The notes beneath the pieces are model-generated. The model was not told the DNA's origin. It was given only the letters and a program-made list of their open reading frames with translations, and searched no databases. 64,000 nt of DNA. It comes from Bacteroides fragilis. Lineage in GTDB: Bacteria; Bacteroidota; Bacteroidia; Bacteroidales; Bacteroidaceae. Position numbers and translations under genes: made by a program. Position 1 is the stretch's first letter, and every line of letters begins with the position of its first letter. The stretch is taken from NCBI RefSeq assembly GCF_019583405.1, contig NZ_SZUU01000011.1:62001-126000 (forward strand), in the 5' to 3' direction. Positions 16,139 to 25,422 of this stretch are shown piece after piece.

Positions 16139-18358
16139 TTATTTGTCCAGAGTAATGATAAAACGGCGAAGATAAACTTCTTGTTCCGTATTGCCGGTAT
16201 TGCTGAAACGGACAGCTTTCACCGGAGCTTGTTTCAGGTTAAGCGTGATCCGGTTCTTTTCCTGTTTGAAGTCAGTTTTTTGCCATTCTTTGCCATCGGC
16301 TGAAACTTCAAGTCGTCCCCAGGCGGCTACATCCGGTTTGCCGAAATCTATATCCAGGCTCTGTCCCGGATAAGCTTGATCCAGTTCGATGGTCAACGTA
16401 CCTCCCGCTCCCCATTTGATTACTTCGTTGGCAGGCGATACCAATATACGGTTTGTTTTGATCTGTAACGGCTGATTGCGTAGTTGCTCTACGTCACTCG
16501 TCAGTTTGTGAGGCATGTAGTCCGTTGCGGCATCCAGCTGTGTACCGTTTTGCTTGTTATAGCGTTCGGTCACCGTAGTGAACGTTTGGTCGATCAGTGG
16601 CTTGATCACTTTAGTTGCTGTTTTTACACCCGGCTGGTAAGGGTTTTGGTTATAAATCTGGTCCACCTGGAACATCTGTTGTTGCAGTGCTTTCACATGG
16701 CGGTACTTCCGGATAAAAAGTGAGTTGTCGCCTTCTTTATAAGCTTTGACCATAGACAATACTTCTTGTCCGGTTTCACCCAATAATTTGAATTGACGGA
16801 GCCAAGGCATCATTTCTGCAATCAAAGGTTGGTTTTCGGTGTTGGTCATCAGAATATCACCGGACTCTGTCATCTTGCCGAAGGTTGCTTTCAAAGAGTT
16901 GAGATCTGCTTCGGTATACGAGCCGTTTTTCAGATAGCTGTCGAGAAAATGCTTAGCTACAGGCTGTAATTCAACCGATTCGTCCCGGCGGTATTTATGT
17001 CCGTTCGGACCCAGGTCAGAGTTGTGTGCTGCGAAGAATTCCAGTTCCTCCGCAGCACTCGGCAAAATGGTGCGTATGGCATCTTTCCATGTCTGTTCGC
17101 TGTCATATTTTTCCGGATTCCATGCATAACTGGCTACACTGTAAATTGCTATTTTAGATGCTTCGGCATGTTCCATCGGGTTGGTGACGAAGCCTGACAT
17201 CTGATCGGCAATCTGGGTGTCGTTGCCGTAAACCGGTCCGAGCAGCAAATGGTCGCGTACGTAATCGGATACCGGAAAATTCCACCAGATATACGCCGGG
17301 CGCTTGATGCGCTTGTTGATCCAGGCAATACCATCTTTGGTTATATCGGAAATCACACGGTCGCCCGTCCACATAATCTGGATAGAAGGGTTCAGTTTCT
17401 CACCCAAAGTAGTCAGGTAATTACCTTTCGGGTTCGACCAGCTTTTGTTATATTCGGTAGGGCACATGACCAGCGGGGTAACGTCCGGTTTGGCCTTTAC
17501 AAATTTCTCGTCAATGTAGTTCAGTAGTTCAGCCTGTTTGTTCGGGTTGGTTCCTTCCCCCGAAATATCATCGAAGAATACTGCGAACGAACGTACTCCC
17601 AGATCATACATCTTCTCGAATTTAGCCAGCAGCAGATCACGGTCTTCCTGATTCCATTTGATATCTTGTCCTGGGTGAATGGCCCATACAAAGTCCACTT
17701 CGTTTTCATTGGCCACTTTTACCAACTCCTGTAACTGAAGCGCCTCTTTTTCTGGATAAGGCAAACGCCAGTTGGGGGAACTGTGATACGGGTCGTCTTT
17801 AGGACCATAGATATAGGTATTCATCTTATTTTCTCCGTAGAATTTCAACTGACGGAGACGGGCTTCGTGGCTCCATGGAGTTCCATAGAATCCTTCGACT
17901 ACACCGCGGAAGCGGATGGAAGGATAGTCCTTGATTTCAACTACAGGCAATTGGTTATTGTTCAGCAGTTGTGAGAGGGTTTGCAAAGCATAGAAGGTTC
18001 CCCGTTCGTCTTGTCCGGCCAATACGATTTCTTTGTCGTTGACAGCCAAATAATACCCTTCTTTCTGATTGGGAATTTGCCGGGCGAATTTACGGATAGC
18101 TTTGTCCCCTTTTTCACCGATATAGATGCGAATTCCGTCCTTATCTGTCTTTTTTCCGGCAAGTAAGGCTTTCAGTGCACTGACGGCATGCGGATTTGCT
18201 TCTGTTTCTCCGACAATCAGATAGGTATCCGGCAGACTCAGAGCCTGCGTTTCCGAAAGAATCTGTTGTGGTTGTGGTTGAATACTTGTGTTCTGGGCCG
18301 AAGCACTGACGCCCAAAAGGAGCCAGGCTCCCAGTAAGTAGAGTCGTTTAATCTTCAT
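16139..18358 (-). CDS. GH84 beta-N-acetylglucosaminidase (O-GlcNAcase type)
   Basis: A 739-residue exported enzyme with a signal peptide (ends SASAQ, residue 22). Residues 25-145 are the GH20b-like N-terminal domain, 147-440 the GH84 (beta/alpha)8 barrel (RFRGVVEGFYGTPW near 149-162, then FFDDISGEG with the catalytic pair Asp263-Asp264), followed by a helical region and a C-terminal sandwich with GKPDVAAWGRLEVSADGKEW. The architecture equals that of the well-studied B. thetaiotaomicron GH84 enzyme, which removes terminal beta-GlcNAc by substrate-assisted catalysis. Likely periplasmic or surface. Single gene, convergent with the fimbrial operon. Confidence 0.95.
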   Translation of the reverse strand: MKIKRLYLLGAWLLLGVSASAQNTSIQPQPQQILSETQALSLPDTYLIVGETEANPHAVSALKALLAGKKTDKDGIRIYIGEKGDKAIRKFARQIPNQKEGYYLAVNDKEIVLAGQDERGTFYALQTLSQLLNNNQLPVVEIKDYPSIRFRGVVEGFYGTPWSHEARLRQLKFYGENKMNTYIYGPKDDPYHSSPNWRLPYPEKEALQLQELVKVANENEVDFVWAIHPGQDIKWNQEDRDLLLAKFEKMYDLGVRSFAVFFDDISGEGTNPNKQAELLNYIDEKFVKAKPDVTPLVMCPTEYNKSWSNPKGNYLTTLGEKLNPSIQIMWTGDRVISDITKDGIAWINKRIKRPAYIWWNFPVSDYVRDHLLLGPVYGNDTQIADQMSGFVTNPMEHAEASKIAIYSVASYAWNPEKYDSEQTWKDAIRTILPSAAEELEFFAAHNSDLGPNGHKYRRDESVELQPVAKHFLDSYLKNGSYTEADLNSLKATFGKMTESGDILMTNTENQPLIAEMMPWLRQFKLLGETGQEVLSMVKAYKEGDNSLFIRKYRHVKALQQQMFQVDQIYNQNPYQPGVKTATKVIKPLIDQTFTTVTERYNKQNGTQLDAATDYMPHKLTSDVEQLRNQPLQIKTNRILVSPANEVIKWGAGGTLTIELDQAYPGQSLDIDFGKPDVAAWGRLEVSADGKEWQKTDFKQEKNRITLNLKQAPVKAVRFSNTGNTEQEVYLRRFIITLDK

Positions 18359-18398
18359 TTTAGGTAAAATGTTAGTTTTTCAGGTTTTAGTGACAGTA

Positions 18399-18406
18399 CA
18401 AAAGTA
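18399..18406 (-). promoter_or_regulatory. Probable -7 box of the GH84 gene
   Basis: On the minus strand the sequence reads TACTTTTG, an exact TAnnTTTG match, about 40 bases before the GH84 start. No TTTG -33 box is visible at the normal spacing. Confidence 0.45.
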
Positions 18407-18479
18407 AGAAAAAAAGTGTATACTCCCGTTTTTCTATTAATTTTGTTCCTTTGAAACATTGAAATAAGGAAAGAAGCCT

Positions 18480-19253
18480 ATGCTGATACTTTTATCTTGC
18501 GCCAAAACCATGAGTGACGTTTCGAAAGTGAAAACGCCTCTCACCACATTTCCCCGCTTCCGGAAGGAGGCAGCGGAGGTAGCTTTGCAAATGTCTCAAT
18601 TCTCTGTCGGAGAGTTGGAGCGCCTGTTGCGGGTAAATCCTAAGATTGCTGTTGAGAATTATAAGCGCTACCAGGATTTTCACTCCGAAGCGACTCGGGA
18701 GCTGCCTGCGCTGTTGGCTTATACCGGGATTGTTTTTAAAAGACTTTCTCCCAAAGATTTTTCGGATGAAGATTTCCGATATGCTCAGGACCATTTGAGG
18801 TTGACTTCGTTTTGCTATGGGCTGCTGCGTCCTCTCGACGTGATTCGACCTTACAGGCTCGAAGGAGATGTCCGATTGCCCGAACCCGGTACCCGAACCA
18901 TGTTTGAGTATTGGAAGCCGGTTCTTACCGACTTGTTTATAGAAGATATTAAAAAAGCCGGTGGGATACTTTGTAATCTGGCGAGTGACGAGATGCGGGG
19001 ACTTTTTGATTGGAAACGGGTGGAGAGAGAGGTCCGTGTGGTGACTCCTGAGTTTCACGTCTGGAAAAACGGGAAACTGGTTACAGTAGTGGTCTACACT
19101 AAAATGTCGAGGGGAGAGATGACCCGTTACATCCTGAAAAACCGGATAGAATCCGTTGACCAGTTGAAAACATTTGCCTGGGAAGGATTTGAGTTCAACG
19201 AACAGCTTTCGGATGAAAAGAAATATGTATTTACGAACGGAAAAACAGAATAA
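18480..19253 (+). CDS. yaaA: YaaA family peroxide-stress protein
   Basis: A 257-residue cytoplasmic protein of the YaaA/DUF328 (UPF0246) family: start MLILLSCAKTM, FPRFRKEA in the first 40 residues, YTGIVFKRLSPKDFSDEDFRYAQDHLRLTSFCYGLLRPLD near 80-120, IRPYRLEGDVRLP, and NLASDEMRG near 166. The family lowers intracellular free iron and oxidative damage during H2O2 stress in E. coli; a DNA-binding helix-hairpin-helix was reported for that protein. Length is normal. The acetyltransferase gene starts five bases later, so the two are probably co-transcribed. Confidence 0.92.
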   Translation: MLILLSCAKTMSDVSKVKTPLTTFPRFRKEAAEVALQMSQFSVGELERLLRVNPKIAVENYKRYQDFHSEATRELPALLAYTGIVFKRLSPKDFSDEDFRYAQDHLRLTSFCYGLLRPLDVIRPYRLEGDVRLPEPGTRTMFEYWKPVLTDLFIEDIKKAGGILCNLASDEMRGLFDWKRVEREVRVVTPEFHVWKNGKLVTVVVYTKMSRGEMTRYILKNRIESVDQLKTFAWEGFEFNEQLSDEKKYVFTNGKTE

Positions 19254-19258
19254 TCCAA

Positions 19259-19804
19259 ATGACTGAAATAGAAAAAATGCGTAGTGGCGAACTGGCTGAT
19301 ATGTCAGCACCCGAGTTGCAGGTACGGTTTGAGCATGCCAAAAAGTTATTGGCACGGATGCGGGGACTGAGTACGTATGACGATACTTACAGGGAGTTAC
19401 TTGAGGAGCTGGTGCCCGACCTTCCGGCTACCTCTGTTATTTGCCCGCCTTTTCATTGTGACCATGGTGACGGCATCCGTCTGGGCGAACATGTATTTGT
19501 TAATGCCAATTGTACCTTCCTTGACGGAGCATTCATCACTATCGGAAGTCATACACTGATAGGTCCGTGTGTGCAAATCTATACTCCACATCATCCGATG
19601 GACTATCTGGAGCGCCGTAATCCCAAGGAATATGCTTATCCGGTTACTATTGGTGAAGATTGCTGGATTGGGGGCGGAGCAGTCATTTGCCCTGGGGTGA
19701 CGATAGGTGACCGTTGTGTGATTGGAGCCGGTAGCGTGGTTACAAAAGATATACCGGATGATTGTGTGGCGGTAGGCAATCCCGCACGTGTTATTCGGCG
19801 GTAG
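19259..19804 (+). CDS. Sugar O-acetyltransferase (maltose/galactoside acetyltransferase type)
   Basis: A 181-residue left-handed beta-helix acetyltransferase. Residues 3-60 are the helical Maa-type N-terminal extension (EKMRSGELADMSAPELQ); 70-181 carry hexapeptide repeats, including GSHTLIGPCVQIYTPHHP with the expected catalytic His, then GEDCWIGGGAVICPGVTIGDRCVIGAGSVVTKDIP. It transfers acetyl from acetyl-CoA to a sugar; the acceptor cannot be told from sequence. Follows yaaA by five bases. No signal peptide. Confidence 0.9.
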   Translation: MTEIEKMRSGELADMSAPELQVRFEHAKKLLARMRGLSTYDDTYRELLEELVPDLPATSVICPPFHCDHGDGIRLGEHVFVNANCTFLDGAFITIGSHTLIGPCVQIYTPHHPMDYLERRNPKEYAYPVTIGEDCWIGGGAVICPGVTIGDRCVIGAGSVVTKDIPDDCVAVGNPARVIRR

Positions 19805-19930
19805 GCATCGGACGGATAACCTAAGTTGCTGAGAAAACAAACGAAGTAAAACAAAATAGCTTCTATTGTTTGAAAAACAGGGTCTTACTGGTGCTGTTGG
19901 AAACTTTTTGAAAAAAAAGATCGTAAATAA

Positions 19931-19961
19931 TTTGTAGATTTCGAGAAAAGCGATACCTTTG
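19931..19961 (+). promoter_or_regulatory. Promoter of the tRNA-Val cluster
   Basis: TTTG at 19931-19934, 19-base spacer, TACCTTTG at 19954-19961; both boxes match the Bacteroides consensus. Transcription would begin about 20 bases before the first tRNA. Confidence 0.85.
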
Positions 19962-19986
19962 CATCGCTTTTAAAAGGAAAGTGTAC

Positions 19987-20061
19987 GGGCGTTTAGCTCA
20001 GCTGGTTCAGAGCATCTGCCTTACAAGCAGAGGGTCGGCGGTTCGAATCCGTCAACGCCCA
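19987..20061 (+). tRNA. tRNA-Val (anticodon UAC), copy 1
   Basis: A 75-nt cloverleaf: acceptor GGGCGTT/AACGCCC, D-arm GCTC-AGCTGGTTCA-GAGC, anticodon arm TCTGC-CTTACAA-GCAGA with TAC at the anticodon, T-arm GGCGG-TTCGAAT-CCGTC. CCA is not encoded. First of three identical copies. Confidence 0.97.
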
Positions 20062-20090
20062 CAGCCGAACACTTTCGAAGAAGAATATAT

Positions 20091-20165
20091 GGGCGTTTAG
20101 CTCAGCTGGTTCAGAGCATCTGCCTTACAAGCAGAGGGTCGGCGGTTCGAATCCGTCAACGCCCA
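20091..20165 (+). tRNA. tRNA-Val (anticodon UAC), copy 2
   Basis: Identical in all 75 bases to copy 1; separated from it by a 29-base spacer. Confidence 0.97.
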
Positions 20166-20215
20166 CATTGAAAAGAGATTCAATTTTGCTATATATTCTT
20201 TGAGAAAGAGACATC

Positions 20216-20290
20216 GGGCGTTTAGCTCAGCTGGTTCAGAGCATCTGCCTTACAAGCAGAGGGTCGGCGGTTCGAATCCGTCAACGCCCA
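20216..20290 (+). tRNA. tRNA-Val (anticodon UAC), copy 3
   Basis: Identical to copies 1 and 2; 50-base AT-rich spacer before it. A terminator follows after seven bases, so the three form one precursor transcript. Confidence 0.97.
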
Positions 20291-20297
20291 CAATATG

Positions 20298-20338
20298 AAG
20301 TCCTTGCAGAATATTTCTGTGAGGACTTTCTTTTTTTA
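20298..20338 (+). terminator. Terminator of the tRNA-Val cluster
   Basis: AAGTCCTTGCAGAA pairs with TTCTGTGAGGACTT across a TAT loop (two mismatched or wobble positions), followed by TCTTTTTTT. Confidence 0.88.
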
Positions 20339-20460
20339 TGGCTGGTCTGGTATACAGTGTATTAATTCAAGTTATTTTTTATAAGAAAACGACGGGAAAG
20401 TTGGTAGAAAAGTGATTTATTTCTTTACTTTGCTTTATCAATAAACCTATTAATGTTACC

Positions 20461-22347
20461 ATGCGAACAAAATCAATTTATTTACTTTTACTATTGGCTA
20501 TCATGCCATTATGCGTATTCTCGCAGTCAAAGTCGACATTTGAAATTAAAGACGGGCATTTCTATCGTAACGGAAAAGTGACACCTGTTCTTTCCGGTGA
20601 AATGCACTATGCCCGGATTCCTCATCAATATTGGCGTCATCGTTTACAGATGATGAAAGGTATGGGGTTGAATACGGTTGCTACTTATGTTTTCTGGAAT
20701 CTTCATGAACCGGAGCCGGGGAAGTGGGATTTTACCGGTGACAAAAATTTGGCCGAGTTTATAAAAACAGCCGGTGAAGAGGGAATGATGGTTATTTTAC
20801 GCCCCGGCCCTTATGTTTGTGCCGAGTGGGAGTTTGGCGGCTATCCCTGGTGGTTGCAGAATGTGAAAGGAATGGAAATCAGGAGAGATAATCCGGAGTT
20901 TCTGAAATATACAAAGGCATATATTGACCGGCTTTATAAGGAAGTGGGCGATTTACAGTGCACAAAAGGTGGTCCGATCGTGATGGTGCAGTGTGAGAAC
21001 GAGTTTGGTTCGTACGTTGCCCAACGAAAAGATATACCTTTGGAAGAGCATCGTGCTTATAATGCCAAAATTAAACAGCAATTGGCTGACGCAGGATTTA
21101 ATGTACCCTTGTTTACCTCTGATGGCAGCTGGCTTTTCGAAGGCGGAGCTACACCGGGTGCTTTGCCTACAGCGAATGGCGAAAGTGATATTGAGAACCT
21201 GAAAAAGGTGGTTAATCAATACCATGATGGTAAGGGACCGTATATGGTTGCTGAGTTCTATCCGGGTTGGTTGTCGCATTGGGCAGAACCGTTTCCACAG
21301 GTGGGTGCTTCCGGAATTGCTCGTCAGACCGAGAAATATCTGCAGAATGACGTATCTTTCAACTTCTATATGGTGCATGGGGGAACTAATTTCGGTTTTA
21401 CAAGTGGTGCCAATTATGATAAGAAACGTGATATTCAGCCGGATCTGACCAGTTATGATTATGATGCTCCTATCAGCGAAGCTGGTTGGGTGACTCCGAA
21501 GTATGATTCAATCCGTAACGTGATCAGAAAATATGTTAAATACACGGTCCCCGAGGCTCCGGCTCCAAATCCGGTTATTGAGATCCCCTCTATCAAATTG
21601 ACCAAAGTTGCTGATGTATTGGCATTCGCCGAAAAACAAAAGCCGGTGTCGGCCGATACTCCTTTGACTTTTGAGCAGTTGAATCAAGGGTATGGATATG
21701 TGTTATATACCCGTCATTTTAATCAACCTATCAGTGGAACGCTTGAGATACCGGGACTGCGTGACTATGCGGTTGTGTATGTGGATGGAGAGCAGGTAGG
21801 TGTGTTGAACCGGAATACCAAGACTTATTCAATGGAGATTGAGGTGCCGTTTAACGCTACTTTGCAGATACTGGTTGAAAATATGGGACGTATTAATTAT
21901 GGTAGTGAAATTGTGCATAATACCAAGGGTATCATTAGTCCGGTCAAGATAGCGGGTAAGGAAATTACAGGTGAGTGGGATATGTATCAGTTGCCGATGA
22001 GCGAAATGCCCGACCTGGCAAAACTGAAAGCTGATGCACATGCGAATGTGCCTGCTGAGGCCGCAAAACTGAAAGGTTGTCCGGTGCTTTATGAAGGGAC
22101 CTTTACGTTGGATAACGTCGGAGATACATTTATCGATATGGAAAATTGGGGAAAAGGTATCATCTTTGTAAATGGTGTCAACATCGGGCGCTATTGGAAG
22201 GTGGGACCGCAGCAAACCCTTTATATCCCGGGAGTATGGTTGAAGAAAGGAACAAATAAGATTGTTATTTTTGAACAATTGAATGAAGTTCCTCAGGCCG
22301 AGGTGAAGACGGTGAAGACACCGGTGCTGATGAAACTGAATAATTGA
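20461..22347 (+). CDS. GH35 beta-galactosidase, exported
   Basis: A 628-residue protein with signal peptide (LLLLLAIMPLCVFSQ, residues 8-22). Residues 25-345 are the GH35 barrel: GEMHYARIP near 46-54, ILRPGPYVCAEWEFGG near 112-127, VQCENEFGSY with acid/base Glu181, and VAEFYPGW with nucleophile Glu265. The C-terminal half has GH35-type jelly-roll domains ending VNGVNIGRYWKVGPQQTLYIPGVWL. The enzyme removes terminal beta-galactose from oligosaccharides or glycoconjugates. Not in a PUL here; single gene after the tRNA cluster, ending before a large hairpin. Confidence 0.95.
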   Translation: MRTKSIYLLLLLAIMPLCVFSQSKSTFEIKDGHFYRNGKVTPVLSGEMHYARIPHQYWRHRLQMMKGMGLNTVATYVFWNLHEPEPGKWDFTGDKNLAEFIKTAGEEGMMVILRPGPYVCAEWEFGGYPWWLQNVKGMEIRRDNPEFLKYTKAYIDRLYKEVGDLQCTKGGPIVMVQCENEFGSYVAQRKDIPLEEHRAYNAKIKQQLADAGFNVPLFTSDGSWLFEGGATPGALPTANGESDIENLKKVVNQYHDGKGPYMVAEFYPGWLSHWAEPFPQVGASGIARQTEKYLQNDVSFNFYMVHGGTNFGFTSGANYDKKRDIQPDLTSYDYDAPISEAGWVTPKYDSIRNVIRKYVKYTVPEAPAPNPVIEIPSIKLTKVADVLAFAEKQKPVSADTPLTFEQLNQGYGYVLYTRHFNQPISGTLEIPGLRDYAVVYVDGEQVGVLNRNTKTYSMEIEVPFNATLQILVENMGRINYGSEIVHNTKGIISPVKIAGKEITGEWDMYQLPMSEMPDLAKLKADAHANVPAEAAKLKGCPVLYEGTFTLDNVGDTFIDMENWGKGIIFVNGVNIGRYWKVGPQQTLYIPGVWLKKGTNKIVIFEQLNEVPQAEVKTVKTPVLMKLNN

Positions 22348-22386
22348 TGATGAATGATTGACGGACTGTGATCGACACGAAATAAT

Positions 22387-22471
22387 AAGTGATCTGCGAT
22401 AAATGAGGAACGGTGAACTGCTTGCGGCAATATTATAATGCGGGCTGTTCACCGTTTGTCATAGATCACTT
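22387..22471 (+). other. Long imperfect hairpin after the GH35 gene
   Basis: Two nested stems: AAGTGATCT/AGATCACTT outside (9 bp) and AACGGTGAAC/GTTCACCGTT inside (10 bp), with a 28-base loop. No long T-run follows immediately, so it may be a 3'-end stabilising or processing structure rather than a classical terminator. Confidence 0.6.
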
Positions 22472-22539
22472 ACCGTTATTTTAGTCTCTTTTATACAAAC
22501 TTTCTCACTCCTTATGCCTTATAACTCAGGAAAAAGAGT

Positions 22540-22547
22540 TAATTTTG
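22540..22547 (+). promoter_or_regulatory. Probable -7 box of purB
   Basis: TAATTTTG matches TAnnTTTG 27 bases before the purB ATG; no clear -33 box. Confidence 0.45.
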
Positions 22548-22574
22548 CAACCTGATAATTATCTAAACGACAAT

Positions 22575-23921
22575 ATGAAACTTGATTTACTTACGGCCAT
22601 ATCTCCGATTGACGGCCGATATAGAGGCAAGGCTGAAGCTTTAGCGGCATATTTTTCCGAATATGCGTTGATTAAATACCGCGTGCAGGTAGAAGTAGAG
22701 TATTTTATTACTTTGTGTGAACTTCCGTTGCCGCAACTGAAAGGAATTGATAAGAGTGTGTTCGAGTCATTACGTAATATCTATCGTAATTTTACGGAAG
22801 CCGATGCACAGCGCATTAAAGATATTGAAAGCGTGACCAATCATGATGTGAAGGCCGTAGAGTATTTCCTGAAAGAAGAGTTTGATAAGTTAGGCGGGTT
22901 GGACGAATACAAGGAATTTATCCATTTCGGACTGACCTCGCAGGATATTAACAACACTTCAATTCCTCTCTCTATCAAAGAGGCGTTGGAGCAGGTCTAT
23001 TATCCGCTGCTTGAGGAACTGATTGCTCAGTTGAAGACATATGCTGCCGAATGGGAAACTATTCCGATGCTTGCCAAAACTCACGGTCAGCCGGCATCTC
23101 CGACACGCTTGGGTAAAGAAGTCATGGTCTTTGTTTACCGGCTGGAACGCCAGTTGGCAACTCTGAAAGCATGTCCTGTAACAGCTAAGTTCGGTGGTGC
23201 AACCGGAAATTATAATGCACACCATGTAGCTTATCCCGAATATGATTGGAAAGCATTCGGAAATCGCTTTGTTGCAGAGAAACTGGGATTGGAACGCGAA
23301 GAATATACAACACAGATTTCAAATTATGATAACCTGTCGGCTATCTTCGATGCCATGAAACGTATTAATACGGTGATGATTGATATGAACCGTGACTTCT
23401 GGCAATATATCTCAATGGAATATTTCAAGCAGAAAATCAAAGCCGGAGAGGTAGGATCGAGCGCAATGCCGCATAAAGTGAATCCGATTGACTTTGAAAA
23501 TGCGGAGGGTAACTTGGGTATGGCTAATGCTATTCTGGAACACCTCGCAGTGAAACTTCCCGTATCACGTTTGCAGCGTGACTTGACGGATTCTACCGTG
23601 TTGCGTAATGTAGGCACTCCGTTCGGACATATTGTGATCGCTATCCAGAGTTCGTTGAAGGGATTGCGCAAGCTGTTGCTGAACGAGACTGCAATCTGCC
23701 GTGACCTCGATAACTGTTGGAGTGTAGTGGCTGAGGCTATTCAGACTATTCTTCGTCGTGAGGCTTATCCGCATCCGTACGAAGCCCTGAAGGCATTGAC
23801 TCGTACCAATCAGGCTATCACAGAAGCTTCGATCAAGGAGTTTATCGAAGGACTGGATGTCAGTGAAGAAATAAAAAAAGAATTAAGAGTAATTACTCCC
23901 CATTCGTATACGGGAATTTAA
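22575..23921 (+). CDS. purB: Adenylosuccinate lyase
   Basis: A 448-residue protein of the fumarase/aspartase superfamily. It cleaves SAICAR and adenylosuccinate, releasing fumarate, in purine synthesis. Seen: MKLDLLTAISPIDGRY at the start, TSQDINNTS near 133, KTHGQPASPTRLGKE near 167, and the signature GSSAMPHKVNPIDFENAEG near 295, whose Ser is the catalytic base region. I start at the ATG at 22575 because homologues begin with this segment; the frame is open 30 bases upstream but reads through the promoter box. E. coli-type PurB length. Confidence 0.96.
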   Translation: MKLDLLTAISPIDGRYRGKAEALAAYFSEYALIKYRVQVEVEYFITLCELPLPQLKGIDKSVFESLRNIYRNFTEADAQRIKDIESVTNHDVKAVEYFLKEEFDKLGGLDEYKEFIHFGLTSQDINNTSIPLSIKEALEQVYYPLLEELIAQLKTYAAEWETIPMLAKTHGQPASPTRLGKEVMVFVYRLERQLATLKACPVTAKFGGATGNYNAHHVAYPEYDWKAFGNRFVAEKLGLEREEYTTQISNYDNLSAIFDAMKRINTVMIDMNRDFWQYISMEYFKQKIKAGEVGSSAMPHKVNPIDFENAEGNLGMANAILEHLAVKLPVSRLQRDLTDSTVLRNVGTPFGHIVIAIQSSLKGLRKLLLNETAICRDLDNCWSVVAEAIQTILRREAYPHPYEALKALTRTNQAITEASIKEFIEGLDVSEEIKKELRVITPHSYTGI

Positions 23922-24002
23922 GGGTGATTATTGTTATATATAATATAAGTGTTTGAAATCAGGCCGTGAGGCCAAAAGTTTAATTTTTATTCGAATAAGA
24001 AA

Positions 24003-25403
24003 ATGAGCACAGAAAACGAAGAATGGCGCGAAGACTCCAAGAGCGAGAATACAGACGCCGGCCGTGATGGTAACAGAAGTTATAACAGAGAAGGTGGATA
24101 CAATCGTCCTTCATACAATCGTGAAGGTGGCGACCGTCCTTATCGTCCGAGATTTAATAGTAATAGTGAAGATCGTCCTCAGCGTTCTTATGGCGACCGC
24201 CCTCAACGTCCTTCATACAACCGTGAAGGTGGTGACCGTCCCTACCGTCCGCGCTTTAACAGCGAAGGTGGTGACCGTCCTCAGCGTTCTTATGGCGACC
24301 GTCCGCAACGTCCTTCATACAATCGTGAAGGTGGCGACCGTCCCTACCGTCCGCGTTTTAACAGCGAAGGTGGTGACCGTCCTCAGCGTTCTTATGGTGA
24401 CCGCCCTCAACGTCCTTCATACAATCGTGAAGGTGGCGACCGTCCCTATCGTCCGCGTTTTAACAGCGAAGGTGGTGACCGTCCTCAGCGTTCTTATGGA
24501 GACCGTCCGCAACGTCCTTCATACAATCGTGAAGGTGGCGACCGTCCTTATCGTCCGAGATTCAATAACGATAACAGATCGCAAGGGTTCTCACGTCCGA
24601 TACGTCGTACAGGAGATTACGATCCGAATGCTAAATACAGTAAGAAGAAACAGATTGAATACAAAGAGCAATTTGTTGATCCGAATGAGCCGATCCGTCT
24701 GAATAAGTTTCTGGCCAATGCGGGAGTTTGTTCTCGTCGTGAAGCAGATGAGTTTATCACAGCAGGTGTGGTTTCTGTTAATGGTGAGGTTGTTACAGAA
24801 TTGGGTACAAAGATCAAGCGTGCCGATGTGGTGAAGTTCCATGACGAAACAGTCAGCATTGAACGCAAAGTGTATGTGTTGCTGAACAAACCGAAAGATT
24901 GTGTGACTACTTCGGATGATCCTCAGGCTCGTCTGACCGTTATGGATCTGGTGAAAGGAGCTTGTGCTGAACGTATTTATCCGGTAGGACGTTTGGACCG
25001 TAACACAACAGGTGTATTGCTGCTGACCAATGACGGTGATTTGGCATCGAAGTTGACACATCCGAAATACCTGAAGAAGAAGATTTATCATGTATATCTG
25101 GACAAGAACCTGACAAAGGCGGATATGGATCAGATTGCAGCCGGTATCCAGTTGGAAGACGGCGAGATTCATGCAGATGCTATCAGCTATTCCGATGAAG
25201 TGAAACGCGATCAGGTGGGTATCGAGATCCACTCGGGAAAGAACCGTATTGTACGCCGTATATTTGAATCATTAGGCTACAAGGTGGTGAAACTCGATCG
25301 TGTATTCTTTGCCGGACTGACTAAGAAAGGATTGCGTCGCGGTGAATGGCGTTACCTTACGGAACAGGAAGTAAACTTCCTCCGGATGGGATCTTTTGAA
25401 TAA
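24003..25403 (+). CDS. rluB: RluB/RsuA-family pseudouridine synthase with a repetitive N-terminal tail
   Basis: A 466-residue protein. Residues 1-225 are a low-complexity tail rich in Arg, Gly, Tyr, Pro and Asp that holds four near-identical 34-residue units (GGDRPQRSYGDRPQRPSYN and following). Residues 231-290 are an S4 RNA-binding domain (IRLNKFLANAGVCSRREADE). Residues 296-460 are the catalytic domain with GRLDRNTTGVLL; Asp332 is the expected nucleophile, then GKNRIVRRIFESLGYKVVKLDRV. The core matches RluB, which modifies U2605 of 23S rRNA. The tail is unusual for the E. coli enzyme but common in Bacteroidetes and may bind RNA. Confidence 0.9.
   Translation: MSTENEEWREDSKSENTDAGRDGNRSYNREGGYNRPSYNREGGDRPYRPRFNSNSEDRPQRSYGDRPQRPSYNREGGDRPYRPRFNSEGGDRPQRSYGDRPQRPSYNREGGDRPYRPRFNSEGGDRPQRSYGDRPQRPSYNREGGDRPYRPRFNSEGGDRPQRSYGDRPQRPSYNREGGDRPYRPRFNNDNRSQGFSRPIRRTGDYDPNAKYSKKKQIEYKEQFVDPNEPIRLNKFLANAGVCSRREADEFITAGVVSVNGEVVTELGTKIKRADVVKFHDETVSIERKVYVLLNKPKDCVTTSDDPQARLTVMDLVKGACAERIYPVGRLDRNTTGVLLLTNDGDLASKLTHPKYLKKKIYHVYLDKNLTKADMDQIAAGIQLEDGEIHADAISYSDEVKRDQVGIEIHSGKNRIVRRIFESLGYKVVKLDRVFFAGLTKKGLRRGEWRYLTEQEVNFLRMGSFE
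24171..24578 (+). repeat. Four tandem 102-bp in-frame repeats in rluB
   Basis: Units start near 24171, 24273, 24375 and 24477 and differ only at a few third positions; a half unit precedes them. The repeat keeps the frame (34 codons), so copy-number changes would alter tail length without a frameshift. Confidence 0.9.
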
Positions 25404-25422
25404 TAAAGGAATTTAAAAGATG

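Noticed and set aside
18492..19355. 287-codon minus-strand frame opposite yaaA
   Set aside because: Antisense to a well-conserved gene and rich in reversed-codon residues.
19987..20290. Three 75-bp repeats as a CRISPR or mobile repeat
   Set aside because: Each copy folds as a complete tRNA-Val.
24171..24578. Tandem repeats as a possible CRISPR array
   Set aside because: Units are 102 bp, contiguous, in frame and without unique spacers; they code for the RluB tail.
24064..24702. A 212-codon frame overlapping the repeats of rluB in a second frame
   Set aside because: It is open only because the 102-bp repeat lacks stops in that frame; composition is Val/Leu/Thr-rich and it ends soon after the repeats.
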